The position numbers and the translations under genes were made by a program. DNA of 64,000 nt from Thermosynechococcus sp. CL-1 (GTDB lineage Bacteria; Cyanobacteriota; Cyanobacteriia; Thermosynechococcales; Thermosynechococcaceae). How positions within the stretch are numbered: the first letter of the stretch is position 1; every line of letters starts with the position of its first letter. The notes beneath the pieces are model-generated. The model did no database searches and had not been told where the DNA came from. It was given only the letters and a program-made list of their open reading frames with translations. Where the stretch lies: positions 1,118,001 through 1,182,000 of the forward strand of contig NZ_CP040671.1 of NCBI RefSeq assembly GCF_008386235.1, in the 5' to 3' direction. This document shows positions 17,638 through 27,873 of this stretch, in pieces.

Positions 17638-18282
17638 ATGCGGATTTTCTTTGCGGTTCTGTGGCTGGGATTGATTGTCTATAGCTTTGGTTTTGCACCC
17701 CCCGATCAACTGCAAACACTGACACTCATTCAACGGCTAGCAACGGGAGACTGGCAAGGCATTAACCCCCTCATTGTCAGTCTTTTTAATTTGATGGGCG
17801 TCTGGCCACTGATTTACACCGCATTACTGGTGGTGGATGGTCAAGAACAGCGATTTCCCGCGTGGCCATTTGCGGCTTTTAGTTTTGCCGTGGGTGCGTT
17901 TGCCCTGTTACCTTACTTCATCCTGCGCCAGCCAGCACCGATCTTTACAGGAGAACTCAATCGGGGGGTACGCCTTTGGGAATCACGGCTCACTGCCGTT
18001 GTCATTGATTTATTGGCTGTGGGCTTTCTTGGCTATGGCTTGGTCGGCGGCGATTGGCCAGACTTTTGGCAGCAGTGGCAAACCAGCCGCTTTATTCATG
18101 TGATGGGCCTAGACTTTTGCCTCCTGTCGTTGCTCTTGCCGGTGCTACTAGTGGATGACTGGCAACGGCGAGGGCTGGAAAAGTCACCGTGGCGCTGGTG
18201 GAGCCTTGTCCCCCTCTTGGGAGCATTAGGGTACTTGCTTTTGCGCCCACCCTTAATTCTCTCGAAAAAAAGTGTGGCATGA
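17638..18282 (+). CDS. Multi-pass membrane protein, unknown function
   Basis: The 214-residue protein has five to six hydrophobic segments, starting at the N-terminus (RIFFAVLWLGLIVYSFGFA) and ending with LVPLLGALGYLLLRPPLIL. A tryptophan- and proline-rich loop separates the central pair. It starts 6 bases after the preceding gene. Similar proteins seem to occur in cyanobacteria and plastid-bearing organisms, but I cannot name the family. It ends 174 bases before ntcA. Confidence 0.7.
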   Translation: MRIFFAVLWLGLIVYSFGFAPPDQLQTLTLIQRLATGDWQGINPLIVSLFNLMGVWPLIYTALLVVDGQEQRFPAWPFAAFSFAVGAFALLPYFILRQPAPIFTGELNRGVRLWESRLTAVVIDLLAVGFLGYGLVGGDWPDFWQQWQTSRFIHVMGLDFCLLSLLLPVLLVDDWQRRGLEKSPWRWWSLVPLLGALGYLLLRPPLILSKKSVA

Positions 18283-18456
18283 TACAAAAAAATGCCCCTG
18301 AATTGGTTTTACTAATCTGTCAATGCTGAACTCTTCACCCAGAGCAAGATTCGCTGGCGTTGAGAGAGTTGCATTGTTGGGGGGATATCAATGCCGACAG
18401 CACCCTATGCGATCGCCACACCACCCGTTAAACCACCTTGGATTGACACACGACTC

Positions 18457-19122
18457 ATGAACAAAGATCAACCCTTAGCACCCGTCTTTCGCCACATGGC
18501 CAGTGGCCTGTTTCCATCCACCACTGAAACTTACGAACGCGGCAAAACCATTTTCTTTCCGGGGGATCCAGCGGAAAAGGTCTATTTTCTCCTCAAGGGG
18601 GCAGTGAAGCTCTCACGGGTGTATGAAGCAGGCGAGGAAATTACGGTGGCACTGCTGCGGGAAAATACCGTATTTGGGGTGCTGTCCCTGATTACCGGCA
18701 CCCGCTCCGATCGCTTTTACCATGCGGTGGCGTTTACGAATGTGGAGCTATTGGCCGTTCCCATCGAACAGGTGGAAAAGGCGATGCACGAGGATCCCGA
18801 TTTGCCGATGTTTATGATTCAGGGGCTGTCATCGCGGATCCTGCAAACGGAGATGATGATCGAGACCCTTGCCCACCGCGATATGGGATCCCGCTTGGTG
18901 AGCTTTTTGCTGATTCTTTGCCGTGATTTTGGGATTCCCACGAGTGCGGGAGTCACTGTGGATTTGAAGCTTTCCCATCAGGCGATCGCCGAGGCCATTG
19001 GTTCGACACGGGTCACTGTGACTCGCCTATTGGGGGAACTCCGCGATCAAAAAATGATCTCAATTCACAAAAAGAAAATCACGGTGCATAATCCGCTGAT
19101 GCTGAGCCAGCAGTTTACCTAG
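18457..19122 (+). CDS. ntcA: Global nitrogen regulator NtcA
   Basis: The 221-residue CRP/FNR-family protein starts at the [12 protein letters not shown], giving the usual NtcA length. An upstream ATG at 18391 would add 22 residues not typical of the family. The effector domain has [25 protein letters not shown] and the long dimer helix [21 protein letters not shown]. The DNA-binding helix is [20 protein letters not shown], essentially the canonical NtcA recognition helix. NtcA senses 2-oxoglutarate and activates nitrogen-assimilation promoters with GTA-N8-TAC sites; one such site is seen before glnA in this window. No GTA-N8-TAC site was found directly upstream of this gene. Its stop shares CTAG with the convergent ABC transporter gene. 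Confidence 0.95.
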   Translation: MNKDQPLAPVFRHMASGLFPSTTETYERGKTIFFPGDPAEKVYFLLKGAVKLSRVYEAGEEITVALLRENTVFGVLSLITGTRSDRFYHAVAFTNVELLAVPIEQVEKAMHEDPDLPMFMIQGLSSRILQTEMMIETLAHRDMGSRLVSFLLILCRDFGIPTSAGVTVDLKLSHQAIAEAIGSTRVTVTRLLGELRDQKMISIHKKKITVHNPLMLSQQFT

Positions 19123-20735
19123 GTCACGAGTTGGCCATAGTCGAGTTTGATCAGGCGATCGGCCACGTCAAAGTAGCGATCGTCATGGCTAATCACAAAT
19201 ACCGTTTTGCCCTGAGCCTTTAGCTCAGGGAGGAGTTGGCGGTAGAAAATATCCCGAAAGAGGGGATCTTGATCCGCTGCCCATTCATCAAAGAGGTAGG
19301 CGGGGCGATCATCAAGGTAGGCCATCAACAACCCCAAACGCTTGCGCTCCCCTTGGGAAAGAGATGTCGTAGAGAAGCGGTTGCCTTCTAGGCGAACTTT
19401 GTGGCTGAGGCGCAATTTTTCAAGATATGCTGGGACGGCTGCTAGGCGTTCGGGGGACTCAATGCCCAACAATGACTCAAAAAGATAAAAGTCACTAAAA
19501 ACGGTGGCAAAGTGTTGGCGATACCATTCGTAGTCCTCAGGCTGCAAACAGTGATCATCCACCCAAATTTCCCCCTGATCGGGAATGTAGAGTCCTGTAA
19601 TAATTTTCGCTAGCGTTGACTTGCCGCTGCCGTTGCCACCGACAATAAAAAGGAGTTCCCCAGCCTCCACGGTCAAACTCAAAGGGCCGAGGGTAAAGGT
19701 CGCAGGTTCATCCCCATGGCCACTGCGGTACTGATGACGGATCTGCCGCAGAGAGAGGGTTTTCCAGCCAAGGGGAGGGAGTTCGCCTGTATCGTTGAGG
19801 TTTTGGCGCGGATCTCCAAGGCTCAGTTGTAGGGATTCCACCTTCTTGAGGGCAACGCTGGCACGACTAAATACCGGAATGGCATCAATCACCTGTTGCA
19901 TCGGCAGCATGAGGTAAATGATCGTCAGAACATACCCTGAGAGAACTGTGGGTGTGGCTCCCAGCAAATGGGGCAGCGTAAAGAGAAAGAAGCCAATGGT
20001 AACAAAGAGCAGCAACTGCCCCCAACTGGCAGCAATGGCAAAGACCATGTACCCTAGCTCGTTTTGCTGCCGTGTTTTCTGAGCAATGGGTTCCAATTCC
20101 CGATAAAAGAAGGCCAACCGCCGTTGCCGATTGAGCTTGAGTTCTTTGTTGCCCTCAGTGAGTGTCCGAAAGTGTTGAAAGAGGTGATCCTGTTGCTGCC
20201 GTGCCCGCTCTAGGAATTTGCGTGCTCTGCCCGCTAGAAACAAGTAGCTGCCAGTACCAATGACAATCAAGCCCACAAGGGCAAAAAAGAGGGGCGGCGA
20301 CAACCAACCCATGTAAATCAGGCAGCCAATAACAATGGCAATGGCATTAAAAAGATTGGGCAGGACAGAAAAGGAACGGGAGACGGCATCCACGTCCTCT
20401 GTCAGCGTTGCAAGGAGTTGCGGATTGCCAATGGCTTCTAACTGGCGTAGGGGTGAAGCGAGAATCTGGCGGCTGAGGAGGAGGCGCATTTCATAAACTG
20501 CCTGTTGGGCAGCCCGCACCAGGAGCACTTGGGCGCTAAAGTGGGTCAGCAGTAGGAGCGTGCCGAGGAGAATAAATCCCCAAGGTAAGAGGCGCTGGAG
20601 GGCAGGGGTTTTTTGGAGGGCAGCATTGATCAGGGCAATGAGCGCAGCCGTACTGCCACCGTTGAGAAGGCCAGCGATCGCTGCCGCAACAATCGTCGGC
20701 CAAGCCGCCCGTAAAAGAATCCGAAAAAGCTTCAC
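19119..20735 (-). CDS. Cyclic-peptide-export-type ABC transporter (SyrD/PvdE-like)
   Basis: The 538-residue half-transporter has an N-terminal six-helix membrane domain (about residues 1-310) fused to an ATPase. Walker A is GGNGSGKST, the signature is [10 protein letters not shown] (an SQGER variant of LSGGQ), and [12 protein letters not shown] is Walker B, in which the catalytic Glu is followed by [16 protein letters not shown] is characteristic of the SyrD/PvdE cyclic peptide or siderophore exporter group. It starts with GTG inside the stop of the upstream small gene (GTGA overlap). The exported substrate is unknown, and no peptide synthetase is nearby. Confidence 0.88.
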   Translation of the reverse strand: MKLFRILLRAAWPTIVAAAIAGLLNGGSTAALIALINAALQKTPALQRLLPWGFILLGTLLLLTHFSAQVLLVRAAQQAVYEMRLLLSRQILASPLRQLEAIGNPQLLATLTEDVDAVSRSFSVLPNLFNAIAIVIGCLIYMGWLSPPLFFALVGLIVIGTGSYLFLAGRARKFLERARQQQDHLFQHFRTLTEGNKELKLNRQRRLAFFYRELEPIAQKTRQQNELGYMVFAIAASWGQLLLFVTIGFFLFTLPHLLGATPTVLSGYVLTIIYLMLPMQQVIDAIPVFSRASVALKKVESLQLSLGDPRQNLNDTGELPPLGWKTLSLRQIRHQYRSGHGDEPATFTLGPLSLTVEAGELLFIVGGNGSGKSTLAKIITGLYIPDQGEIWVDDHCLQPEDYEWYRQHFATVFSDFYLFESLLGIESPERLAAVPAYLEKLRLSHKVRLEGNRFSTTSLSQGERKRLGLLMAYLDDRPAYLFDEWAADQDPLFRDIFYRQLLPELKAQGKTVFVISHDDRYFDVADRLIKLDYGQLVT

Positions 20736-20959
20736 GAATCTGTTGTCTCATCAGGGGTGGGATTGGACTCAGACTCTTCGAGATTCAACTTGGGAATAAA
20801 ACTGGGGCGATCGGCATTTTCCCAACCGGGGGGACGCTTCGAGTTGTACCATGCAATGAGGCCAATACTCACGGCCGCCACAAGACCCAGCAACAACACC
20901 CCATAAAAGGGGACAAAGTTACCTGCACCAACGGTAAAGCTAATCCCCAATGACCCCAT
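20732..20959 (-). CDS. Small membrane protein, Psb35-like photosystem II assembly factor (tentative)
   Basis: The protein has 75 residues from the second ATG, chosen because GAGG lies 8 bases upstream of it; a first ATG 18 bases earlier lacks a site. One membrane segment (FYGVLLLGLVAAVSIGLIAW) is followed by YNSKRPPGWENADRPSFIPK and an acidic tail. From memory this tail resembles the cyanobacterial Psb35 family, a small protein that stabilises the CP47 module of photosystem II, but I could not check it. Its TGA overlaps the GTG of the ABC exporter gene. Confidence 0.6.
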   Translation of the reverse strand: MGSLGISFTVGAGNFVPFYGVLLLGLVAAVSIGLIAWYNSKRPPGWENADRPSFIPKLNLEESESNPTPDETTDS

Positions 20960-21121
20960 TATCGTCCTCGTTAACATTTTTTAGAAATATGTAGAACACC
21001 ACTATATCAACCCTATGGTTGCTTTGAGAATCCTGAGAGTTGGAAGCGGCTGTGCTGCCTAAGGTACAGTACAGGATAAAGAAGTTTTGCTGACTGTCCC
21101 CCCTCTTTTCAACAATCAACC

Positions 21122-22465
21122 ATGAGCGATCGCGCCCTTCGCCCGGCTGTTGTAGCTGCTGTGGAACCCGGCTCTATTGCCGCTGAGTTGGGATTTGAAC
21201 CCGGTGATGCGTTGGTGGCCATTAATGGCGATCGCCCCCGCGATTTGATTGATTATCGGTTTCTCTGTGCCGAGGAATACCTCACCCTCGAAATACTGGG
21301 CAAAGACGGCCAAACCTACGTTCTCGAAATTGAAAAAGACATTGATGAAGATTTAGGACTGGAGTTTACCACTGCCCTCTTTGATGGGTTGATGCAGTGC
21401 AACAATCGCTGCCCTTTTTGTTTTATTGATCAGCAGCCCCCCGGCAAACGGGAAAGCCTCTACGCCAAGGATGACGACTACCGCCTCAGCTTCCTCTACG
21501 GCAGCTACATTACCCTGACGAACCTGCTTCCCTCAGAATGGCAACGCATTGCTCGCTTGCGCCTTTCTCCCCTCTATGTCTCTGTCCATGCCACAGTAGC
21601 CAGTGTTCGCCAACGCCTACTGAAAAATCCACGGGCGGGGGAAATTCTGCAACAGATTCGCTGGTTTCAAGAGCAACGGCTGCAACTCCATGCCCAAGTG
21701 GTTGTCTGTCCGGGGATTAATGACGGCGAGTGCCTCGAGCAAACACTGCGGGATTTAGCCCAGTTCTATGATCCTGAAGAGCCAACCGTGCTCTCGGTGG
21801 CGGTGGTGCCCGTGGGACTGACCCGCTTTCGCCCTGCTGAGGATGAACTGATTCCCGTCACCCCTGATCATGCCCAAGCGGTGATTCAACGGGTACAGGC
21901 GCTCCAACAGCGGTTTGAACAGCAGTGGCAAACCCCCTTTGCTTGGCTAGCAGATGAATGGTTCTTGATTGCCGGATCGCCCTTACCCCCCGCCGCCCAC
22001 TATCAGGACTATCCGCAACTCAGTAATGGCGTGGGAACGATTCGCCTGTTTTTAGAAGAGTTTGAGCTTCACGCCCAACAGCTTCCCCAACGCTTACCGC
22101 AGCCGCGTCATCTGAGTTGGGTGGTGGGTAATACCGTGGAACAGGCCTTTGCACCCTTGGTGGCTCGCCTTAACCAAATTGAGAACCTGCGCCTTGATCT
22201 CTATGCCCTTGCTAGCGACTATTGGGGACAGCAGATGTCCGTGACAGGGCTATTAACCGGCCATGATTTGATCTATCACCTGAAGGGCAAACCCTTGGGC
22301 GATCGCCTGCTTCTGCCCAGTCTGATGCTCAAGCACGATGAACCCGTTTTTCTCGATGATGTGCCTTTAGCCACTGTGGAGGAAGCACTAGGGGTCCCCA
22401 TTCAAGTGGTCTCTGGTGGCGCGGCAGGGATTATTGCTGCTTGTACTCACCCCGAAAATGCCTGA
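21122..22465 (+). CDS. PDZ/DUF512 radical-SAM family protein
   Basis: The 447-residue protein has an N-terminal PDZ-like segment (VEPGSIAAELGFEPGDALVAINGDRP). A Cys cluster CNNRCPFCF follows, which has the CX3CX2C radical-SAM spacing, then DDYRLSFLYGSYITLTNL. The rest matches the cyanobacterial and Gram-positive DUF512 family. The function of this family is not established, though an iron-sulfur redox role is expected. It ends 64 bases before hemC on the same strand and may be cotranscribed with it. Confidence 0.85.
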   Translation: MSDRALRPAVVAAVEPGSIAAELGFEPGDALVAINGDRPRDLIDYRFLCAEEYLTLEILGKDGQTYVLEIEKDIDEDLGLEFTTALFDGLMQCNNRCPFCFIDQQPPGKRESLYAKDDDYRLSFLYGSYITLTNLLPSEWQRIARLRLSPLYVSVHATVASVRQRLLKNPRAGEILQQIRWFQEQRLQLHAQVVVCPGINDGECLEQTLRDLAQFYDPEEPTVLSVAVVPVGLTRFRPAEDELIPVTPDHAQAVIQRVQALQQRFEQQWQTPFAWLADEWFLIAGSPLPPAAHYQDYPQLSNGVGTIRLFLEEFELHAQQLPQRLPQPRHLSWVVGNTVEQAFAPLVARLNQIENLRLDLYALASDYWGQQMSVTGLLTGHDLIYHLKGKPLGDRLLLPSLMLKHDEPVFLDDVPLATVEEALGVPIQVVSGGAAGIIAACTHPENA

Positions 22466-22529
22466 TCTTGCCCCTTGGGATCCCCGCAACCTATAATGGC
22501 TGGATGCTGTCCGCTGCACACTCAACGCT

Positions 22530-23492
22530 ATGATTGCCACCTCATCCCGTCCGGTTCGCATTGGTTCCCGCAAAAGTCAACTGGCTCTCGTGCAAACAGA
22601 ATGGGTACAGGCGCAACTGCAAGCCCACTATCGCGATCGCGCCTTTGAGGTGGTGACCATGACCACCCAAGGAGACAATATCCTTGATGTCGCCCTTGCC
22701 AAAATTGGCGATAAAGGCCTCTTTACCAAAGAGCTAGAACTCTCAATGCTGCGGGGTGAGACCGATTTGGCCGTTCACTCCCTCAAGGACTTACCCACCA
22801 AGTTGCCCGATGGTTTAGTTTTAGGCGCGATTACTGAGCGGGAAGACCCAGCAGATGCCCTTATTTTAGGTGCAAAATGGACAGGACACACCATTGATAC
22901 CCTACCTGAAGGCACGGTCATTGGTACTTCGTCACTGCGTCGCTTGGCACAGTTGCGCCACCACTACCCCCATCTCACGTTTAAGGATGTGCGGGGCAAT
23001 CTAAATACTCGCTTGGCCAAATTAGATGCTGGGGAATACGATGCCTTGATTTTGGCGGTGGCTGGCCTGCGGCGTTTGGGCTTTGGCGATCGCATTAGCC
23101 AAGTCTTACCCGCAACAGTCTCCCTTTATGCCGTGGGTCAGGGCGCCTTGGGCATTGAATGCCGCGCCGACGATGCTGACATTTTAGCCTTGGTCAAGAC
23201 CCTTGAACATCCAGAAACAGCAGCCCGTTGCCTAGCAGAGCGAGCCTTCCTACGGCAATTGGAAGGGGGCTGTCAAGTGCCCATTGGGGTGCATACGGTG
23301 ATTGAGAATGGTCAACTCACCCTCACAGGATTGGTCGCCAGTCTCGATGGCCAACGCCTTGTCAAGGACAGTCTTACAGGAGATGCCGCCACAGCCGAAG
23401 AACTGGGGACGCGCCTTGCTTTGAAGCTGCGGGAACAGGGAGCCTCAGAGATTTTGGAAGAGATTTTTGCTACTGCCCGTCTCGAGCGTTAG
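22530..23492 (+). CDS. hemC: Hydroxymethylbilane synthase (porphobilinogen deaminase)
   Basis: The 320-residue protein has the family features: [16 protein letters not shown] at the N-terminus, [22 protein letters not shown], and the cofactor-loop [11 protein letters not shown] with the cysteine that carries dipyrromethane. It polymerises four porphobilinogens to hydroxymethylbilane, the precursor of haem and chlorophyll. It follows the DUF512 gene and ends 8 bases before the end of the convergent CHAT gene. gun4, another tetrapyrrole gene, is at 49.6 kb. Confidence 0.95.
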   Translation: MIATSSRPVRIGSRKSQLALVQTEWVQAQLQAHYRDRAFEVVTMTTQGDNILDVALAKIGDKGLFTKELELSMLRGETDLAVHSLKDLPTKLPDGLVLGAITEREDPADALILGAKWTGHTIDTLPEGTVIGTSSLRRLAQLRHHYPHLTFKDVRGNLNTRLAKLDAGEYDALILAVAGLRRLGFGDRISQVLPATVSLYAVGQGALGIECRADDADILALVKTLEHPETAARCLAERAFLRQLEGGCQVPIGVHTVIENGQLTLTGLVASLDGQRLVKDSLTGDAATAEELGTRLALKLREQGASEILEEIFATARLER

Positions 23493-23499
23493 TTTATCC

Positions 23500-26400
23500 C
23501 TACCATGGAACCCCTACCATTGTAAAAGCAGCCCAGTAGTAGGGATGATCGAGGGAACGACGACCAGCCCCTTGGGTAACTTCTGGGGGTAACGGGATGC
23601 GGCCACGAATTGTTTGCAGTTCATTGTCCTGGATGCGAATATTGCCGCGCAGCATCGCTAGCTGCGCTTGCCGTAGCGCCTCGGCCTTAATGGGTACCGT
23701 ATTTAACAAATCGTAGAAAGTAGTCATCAGCGCCAACGTCCCCTCATCGCTGACATACCACAAACTGGCCAGCACCGACTTCGCCCCCGCCTGTACCGCC
23801 AGACCCGCAAACCCCAGTTCTGCATCCAAATCTCCAACCGCCGTGCGGCAGGCACTGAGGGTCAAAAATTCTGCTTGGGGACGGTTAAGCTGTAAGCCTT
23901 GGAACTGCAAAAGATTCAATCGCCCATCCCTAAAAGCAATGTAGGAATTTTCTGCAGCTCCTGGTTGAAACTCAGCGTGAGTGGCCAAATGGATTACAGG
24001 GTAGAGTCCTTGACGGCGCTGTTGTCTAAAATTGGCAATTGTAAAGGCCTCATTGAGAAAGGCTTGACCTCCTCCTAGGTTTTTAACAATCTGCGCCACC
24101 TCTAGGGGCGCCATCGGCAAGGGGGACTGATCCGGGAATTCCGATGCCCCCATTGCCAAGATGGGTTCCTGTTGAATACTGCGGTAGCGAATATCCATGA
24201 GCCTTATACTGGGAACCAGTGCCGTGCTAAATTGCTCTACAAGAAAGTTTTGACCATCATGGAGCGCTGCCAAGGGAATGCTACGCATACCACTGTCTAG
24301 AACAAAGACCAGTGTGTCAATGCCCTGGGCATTCAATTTAGCACGCAAAGGGTCAATCAACCATTGGTAAAGCTGTTGTGCCGCCGGTAGGTAAGTACGG
24401 GTATTGATCAGGCGTGGATCACGCACCCTGTTAATAAAAGTATCCACTGTTTTTAATAACTGTTGACGCCCCACTCCCTGCAGCGGTGTATAAAGCGGCC
24501 TCCCCTCTGGGGTAACCGAGATGAGATCAAATTGGTCAGGCCGGGCTAGGGTGTAAATGACCGCTGGCTTTTTACCTGTTTGCTTGGCAATTTCATTGAG
24601 GGCTGCCTGCAAATCCTCAAGGGAGAAATCCTGCCTATCACAGGTACGTTCTAGATAACTGCTAACTTCTAGACAGCCCCGTAGATCGAGTAACGCCAGT
24701 GCACCTTCAATGTTATTGCTAGCTAGGGCAGTCTCGATATCTCTAGTTAAGAGAATTTCAGGGGGAACGCTGGGTACTTTAAGGGGGTCTGGGATGACTG
24801 GTGTAGGGGGTTCTAATAGTGGATTGGCTTCTTCAGGAGAAATCAAGCTGCTATCGACAACATTTTGACCTGTATTTTCAAAACGAATATTTCCGACCTC
24901 CACAAGACCTGAAAGCGTTGTGGGTACAGGAATAATCGATCCCTCGGCTTGAATTGCCCCTGCAGTTCCATTCCTTTCGGAATTGCCCACTAAAAATGGA
25001 GTAGCATTGTTGATAAAGATATTCACTGAGTCACCCCATACCGTGGTAGGCACACCATTGAAAACAAACGTACCCAAGCCACGCAGTGAATTTTGCGCAT
25101 AAATATCAACACTGCCCGCCCCAGCCTTAATCCAGTTGAAAACTAGATTGCCTCCCCTTAGGTTGACATCCCCACCACCAGTCGTCAAATGACCCAGCGT
25201 TAAGTTGCCGCTGGGTATTGTCTGGAGATTAGTGAATAGATCAGGCAGTGTTAAATCATCATCCGGAATTGGATCAATCGTACCTCTAGAGGTTGGAATA
25301 GGGAAATCACCAGTCCAAGCTAAGAAGTTACCACCGTTGGTGAAGATATCACCCGTCGTAATCGTAGGCGCAAACAGTGTAACATTGCCACCACTGCCAG
25401 CTGTATTGATATTACCTGTTGTTAAAGCACCCCTGTAGGCAACAGCAGCCAAATCACCCCCGCGAGTCGTGATATTACCAGTTGTTATGTCAGTTATGGA
25501 ATCAAGATAAACAAAACCACCGTTGCTGTTGATATTGCCAGTTGAAATACCCCCGCTTCCTGAAAAGACTGCGATCGCTCCGCCTGCACTGATTAGGTTG
25601 CCGAGAGTGATGTCATTAAAAGCAACTACGCCGATAGTACCACTACTTTGAGTTACTTGCAAATTACCAGCAGTAATCTTAAGTACAGAGTCTAGACTAA
25701 TATCTGAACTAGTGGTGACATTGTTCAACTGAATATTACCAAGAGCATTGATGCTTAGACTTGCAGTGTTGACTGTTCCTGAAACTGCGGTTTGACCTGT
25801 TGAGTCAATATTCAAAGAATGATTGCCATTGATATTGCCATTGAATGTAATATTTTTCCCTGAAAAGCTCGTTGAGTTTAGTAGAGTTGTGTTACCACTG
25901 AATTGGATACTGCCTGCAGATGCATTAACTAAACCTCCAAGGGAAATCGTACCCCCACTACTCTGTAGATTAATACTTCCACCTGATGTACTGAGAACAT
26001 TGCCACTAGAAGGAAGGAAGATATTGCCACTAGCTTGGAGGGTGATATTGGCGCCATTAGTTTGTATGGGAGCATTGGCACTAATGTTTGCTGCACTGAT
26101 ATTAATTGGATTATTGAAGGATGATTGATTTTGAATCACTCCCTGTGCTTGTAATACCAAGCTCCCCTGAAGCGAGATGGGGTAGCCGATGATGATATCA
26201 TTATCAGCCTGTAGCGTGAGTGAGTTTGTCGAGCTGCTGGAAATTGAGGTTTCTACATAGATATTCCCAGTAGAATTTGCAGTACTGTCTGTTGTTATCA
26301 CAACGTTTGTGGACTTGAGTGCTGATAACAGCGTTCCTATAGTTAACACAGAAACTGAAGGAAAGTTTGATAATGCTTTAAAGGGCGAAGAGGAAGTAAT

Positions 26401-27762
26401 GTTCAAATCATACATGCTATTACTGATATATATGTCTGTTGGATCAAGTAATAATGTTCCTGTGTTGCCATTTAGGGCAGTGGTATCGACTCTGCCTTGA
26501 AAATCCAGAAACTGTTTGCTGGAAACTTCGACAAAGCCGCCATCTCCCCCAAGGGCACCGCCACGGCTACTGATCTGGCCATAAAAACGCGTGTTGTGCT
26601 CTGCCCAATTGATAATTGTGCCCCCGTTACCCTGATGGGTGGCATCAGCATTCAAAAGAGTACCGGCATTAACAAAAAGGTTTTGTGCATTGAAGCTACT
26701 GCCCAGCCGGCCGGTTCCTGTTGTTCCCCCTAGGTAGTCACCACCAATGAGAATTGTGCCGCCCCCTGTATTACCCGCAGCATTCAGTTGAGCATTAATC
26801 AGAGCAATATTACTGCCTTGGCCAGCAATGGTGATTTTACCCCCGGCGCCAGTGGTATGACTCACATCTATCGTGCCGCCAATGACTGCTGTATTTGTGG
26901 TTAGGGGAATCTTGGTACTGTCGTGAACTAAATGAATCGTGCCATCTGGATTTTGAATCACGCTATTGACGGCAGGATAGCCATTACCCCCTGTGAGTAA
27001 CGTCGGGAGATCAATTGGCTGAATAATGCCTGCGGCGGGCAATCGCTCTTTGGGAATCTCTAGACTGAGGAGCATGCCCTCTTGGGAAATGCGCACCAGA
27101 CCTGATTCAGGTACCGCCACAACATTGACCGTGCCCCCCGTTGCGCCAAGGGTACCTGTATTGATCACCTGATGCGCCATCAGGGTCAGGGATTGACCGT
27201 CATTAACCCTAAGATTGCCTTCATTAATTAGGATGCCTCTATTGGCAAATTCAAAGCCAATCGGGGAGCCATTGAGTTGGCTGTAGGTGTTTGAACCATT
27301 GAGATCAAAGAGGCCATTGCCAAAGTGAACGCGCTGGGCTGTCGAGGCATGGAATGCCGCTGGTAGATTCAACTGCGCATTCGGACCAAAAACAATACCT
27401 GCAGGATTCAGGAGGTAGAGATGACTGTTTCCGCCTGTAACTTGCAGCACGCCGTTGATATAACTAGCACTGCCACCATTGACGCCAGCAAGAATGTTGC
27501 GAATTTGCGGGGTAGAAAGAAAGTTGGCGATTTGCCCCTGCTGGACATTGAAATCACGAAACAGGTGAAAAAGGTTTTGGCCATCGGCAGAACGTTGTCC
27601 GCCACCAATGTTGAACTGATGGTTGACGGTTTCTACGGTGGTGCCAGTGGCATTGGGAGCGGGGGTAATTTCAGCAAGGGCGGGTGTGCCAAGAAAAGAG
27701 GTCAAGCTAGTCAGGATCACCCAGCTGTAGGGCAACACTTTTGTTAAGCATTGAGAATTCAT
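23500..27762 (-). CDS. Secreted haemagglutinin-like exoprotein with C-terminal CHAT (caspase-like) domain
   Basis: The 1420-residue protein starts with a signal peptide (MNSQCLTKVLPYSWVILTSL, cleavage near ALAEI). A two-partner-secretion (filamentous haemagglutinin) N-terminal domain of about 230 residues follows, with NPAGIVFGPNAQLNLPAAFH. A long Gly/Ser/Asn-rich beta-helix-like repeat region then runs to about residue 1010. The C-terminal ~330 residues are a CHAT domain with the caspase-type pair His1262 (HLATHAEF) and Cys1305 (LSACRTAVG). CHAT proteins are caspase-related peptidases. No TpsB outer-membrane partner is in the window. HIP1 sites are sparse across the gene, unlike its neighbours, hinting at transfer or at a repeat-rich, fast-evolving gene. 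It lies 111 bases downstream of the PP2C gene. Confidence 0.9.
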   Translation of the reverse strand: MNSQCLTKVLPYSWVILTSLTSFLGTPALAEITPAPNATGTTVETVNHQFNIGGGQRSADGQNLFHLFRDFNVQQGQIANFLSTPQIRNILAGVNGGSASYINGVLQVTGGNSHLYLLNPAGIVFGPNAQLNLPAAFHASTAQRVHFGNGLFDLNGSNTYSQLNGSPIGFEFANRGILINEGNLRVNDGQSLTLMAHQVINTGTLGATGGTVNVVAVPESGLVRISQEGMLLSLEIPKERLPAAGIIQPIDLPTLLTGGNGYPAVNSVIQNPDGTIHLVHDSTKIPLTTNTAVIGGTIDVSHTTGAGGKITIAGQGSNIALINAQLNAAGNTGGGTILIGGDYLGGTTGTGRLGSSFNAQNLFVNAGTLLNADATHQGNGGTIINWAEHNTRFYGQISSRGGALGGDGGFVEVSSKQFLDFQGRVDTTALNGNTGTLLLDPTDIYISNSMYDLNITSSSPFKALSNFPSVSVLTIGTLLSALKSTNVVITTDSTANSTGNIYVETSISSSSTNSLTLQADNDIIIGYPISLQGSLVLQAQGVIQNQSSFNNPINISAANISANAPIQTNGANITLQASGNIFLPSSGNVLSTSGGSINLQSSGGTISLGGLVNASAGSIQFSGNTTLLNSTSFSGKNITFNGNINGNHSLNIDSTGQTAVSGTVNTASLSINALGNIQLNNVTTSSDISLDSVLKITAGNLQVTQSSGTIGVVAFNDITLGNLISAGGAIAVFSGSGGISTGNINSNGGFVYLDSITDITTGNITTRGGDLAAVAYRGALTTGNINTAGSGGNVTLFAPTITTGDIFTNGGNFLAWTGDFPIPTSRGTIDPIPDDDLTLPDLFTNLQTIPSGNLTLGHLTTGGGDVNLRGGNLVFNWIKAGAGSVDIYAQNSLRGLGTFVFNGVPTTVWGDSVNIFINNATPFLVGNSERNGTAGAIQAEGSIIPVPTTLSGLVEVGNIRFENTGQNVVDSSLISPEEANPLLEPPTPVIPDPLKVPSVPPEILLTRDIETALASNNIEGALALLDLRGCLEVSSYLERTCDRQDFSLEDLQAALNEIAKQTGKKPAVIYTLARPDQFDLISVTPEGRPLYTPLQGVGRQQLLKTVDTFINRVRDPRLINTRTYLPAAQQLYQWLIDPLRAKLNAQGIDTLVFVLDSGMRSIPLAALHDGQNFLVEQFSTALVPSIRLMDIRYRSIQQEPILAMGASEFPDQSPLPMAPLEVAQIVKNLGGGQAFLNEAFTIANFRQQRRQGLYPVIHLATHAEFQPGAAENSYIAFRDGRLNLLQFQGLQLNRPQAEFLTLSACRTAVGDLDAELGFAGLAVQAGAKSVLASLWYVSDEGTLALMTTFYDLLNTVPIKAEALRQAQLAMLRGNIRIQDNELQTIRGRIPLPPEVTQGAGRRSLDHPYYWAAFTMVGVPW

Positions 27763-27873
27763 ATGACGTTATGTAAAAAAACTTGCTAATGAGGATAGTT
27801 TTATCCTCAGGGACTATTTTAAGTGCGATCAAGGCAATGTACCACTTGGTAAAGTGTCTGGTGCGGGTACTGT

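Noticed and set aside
18283-18456. Expected NtcA autoregulatory site upstream of ntcA
   Set aside because: No GTA-N8-TAC sequence was found in this region, so autoregulation is not claimed.
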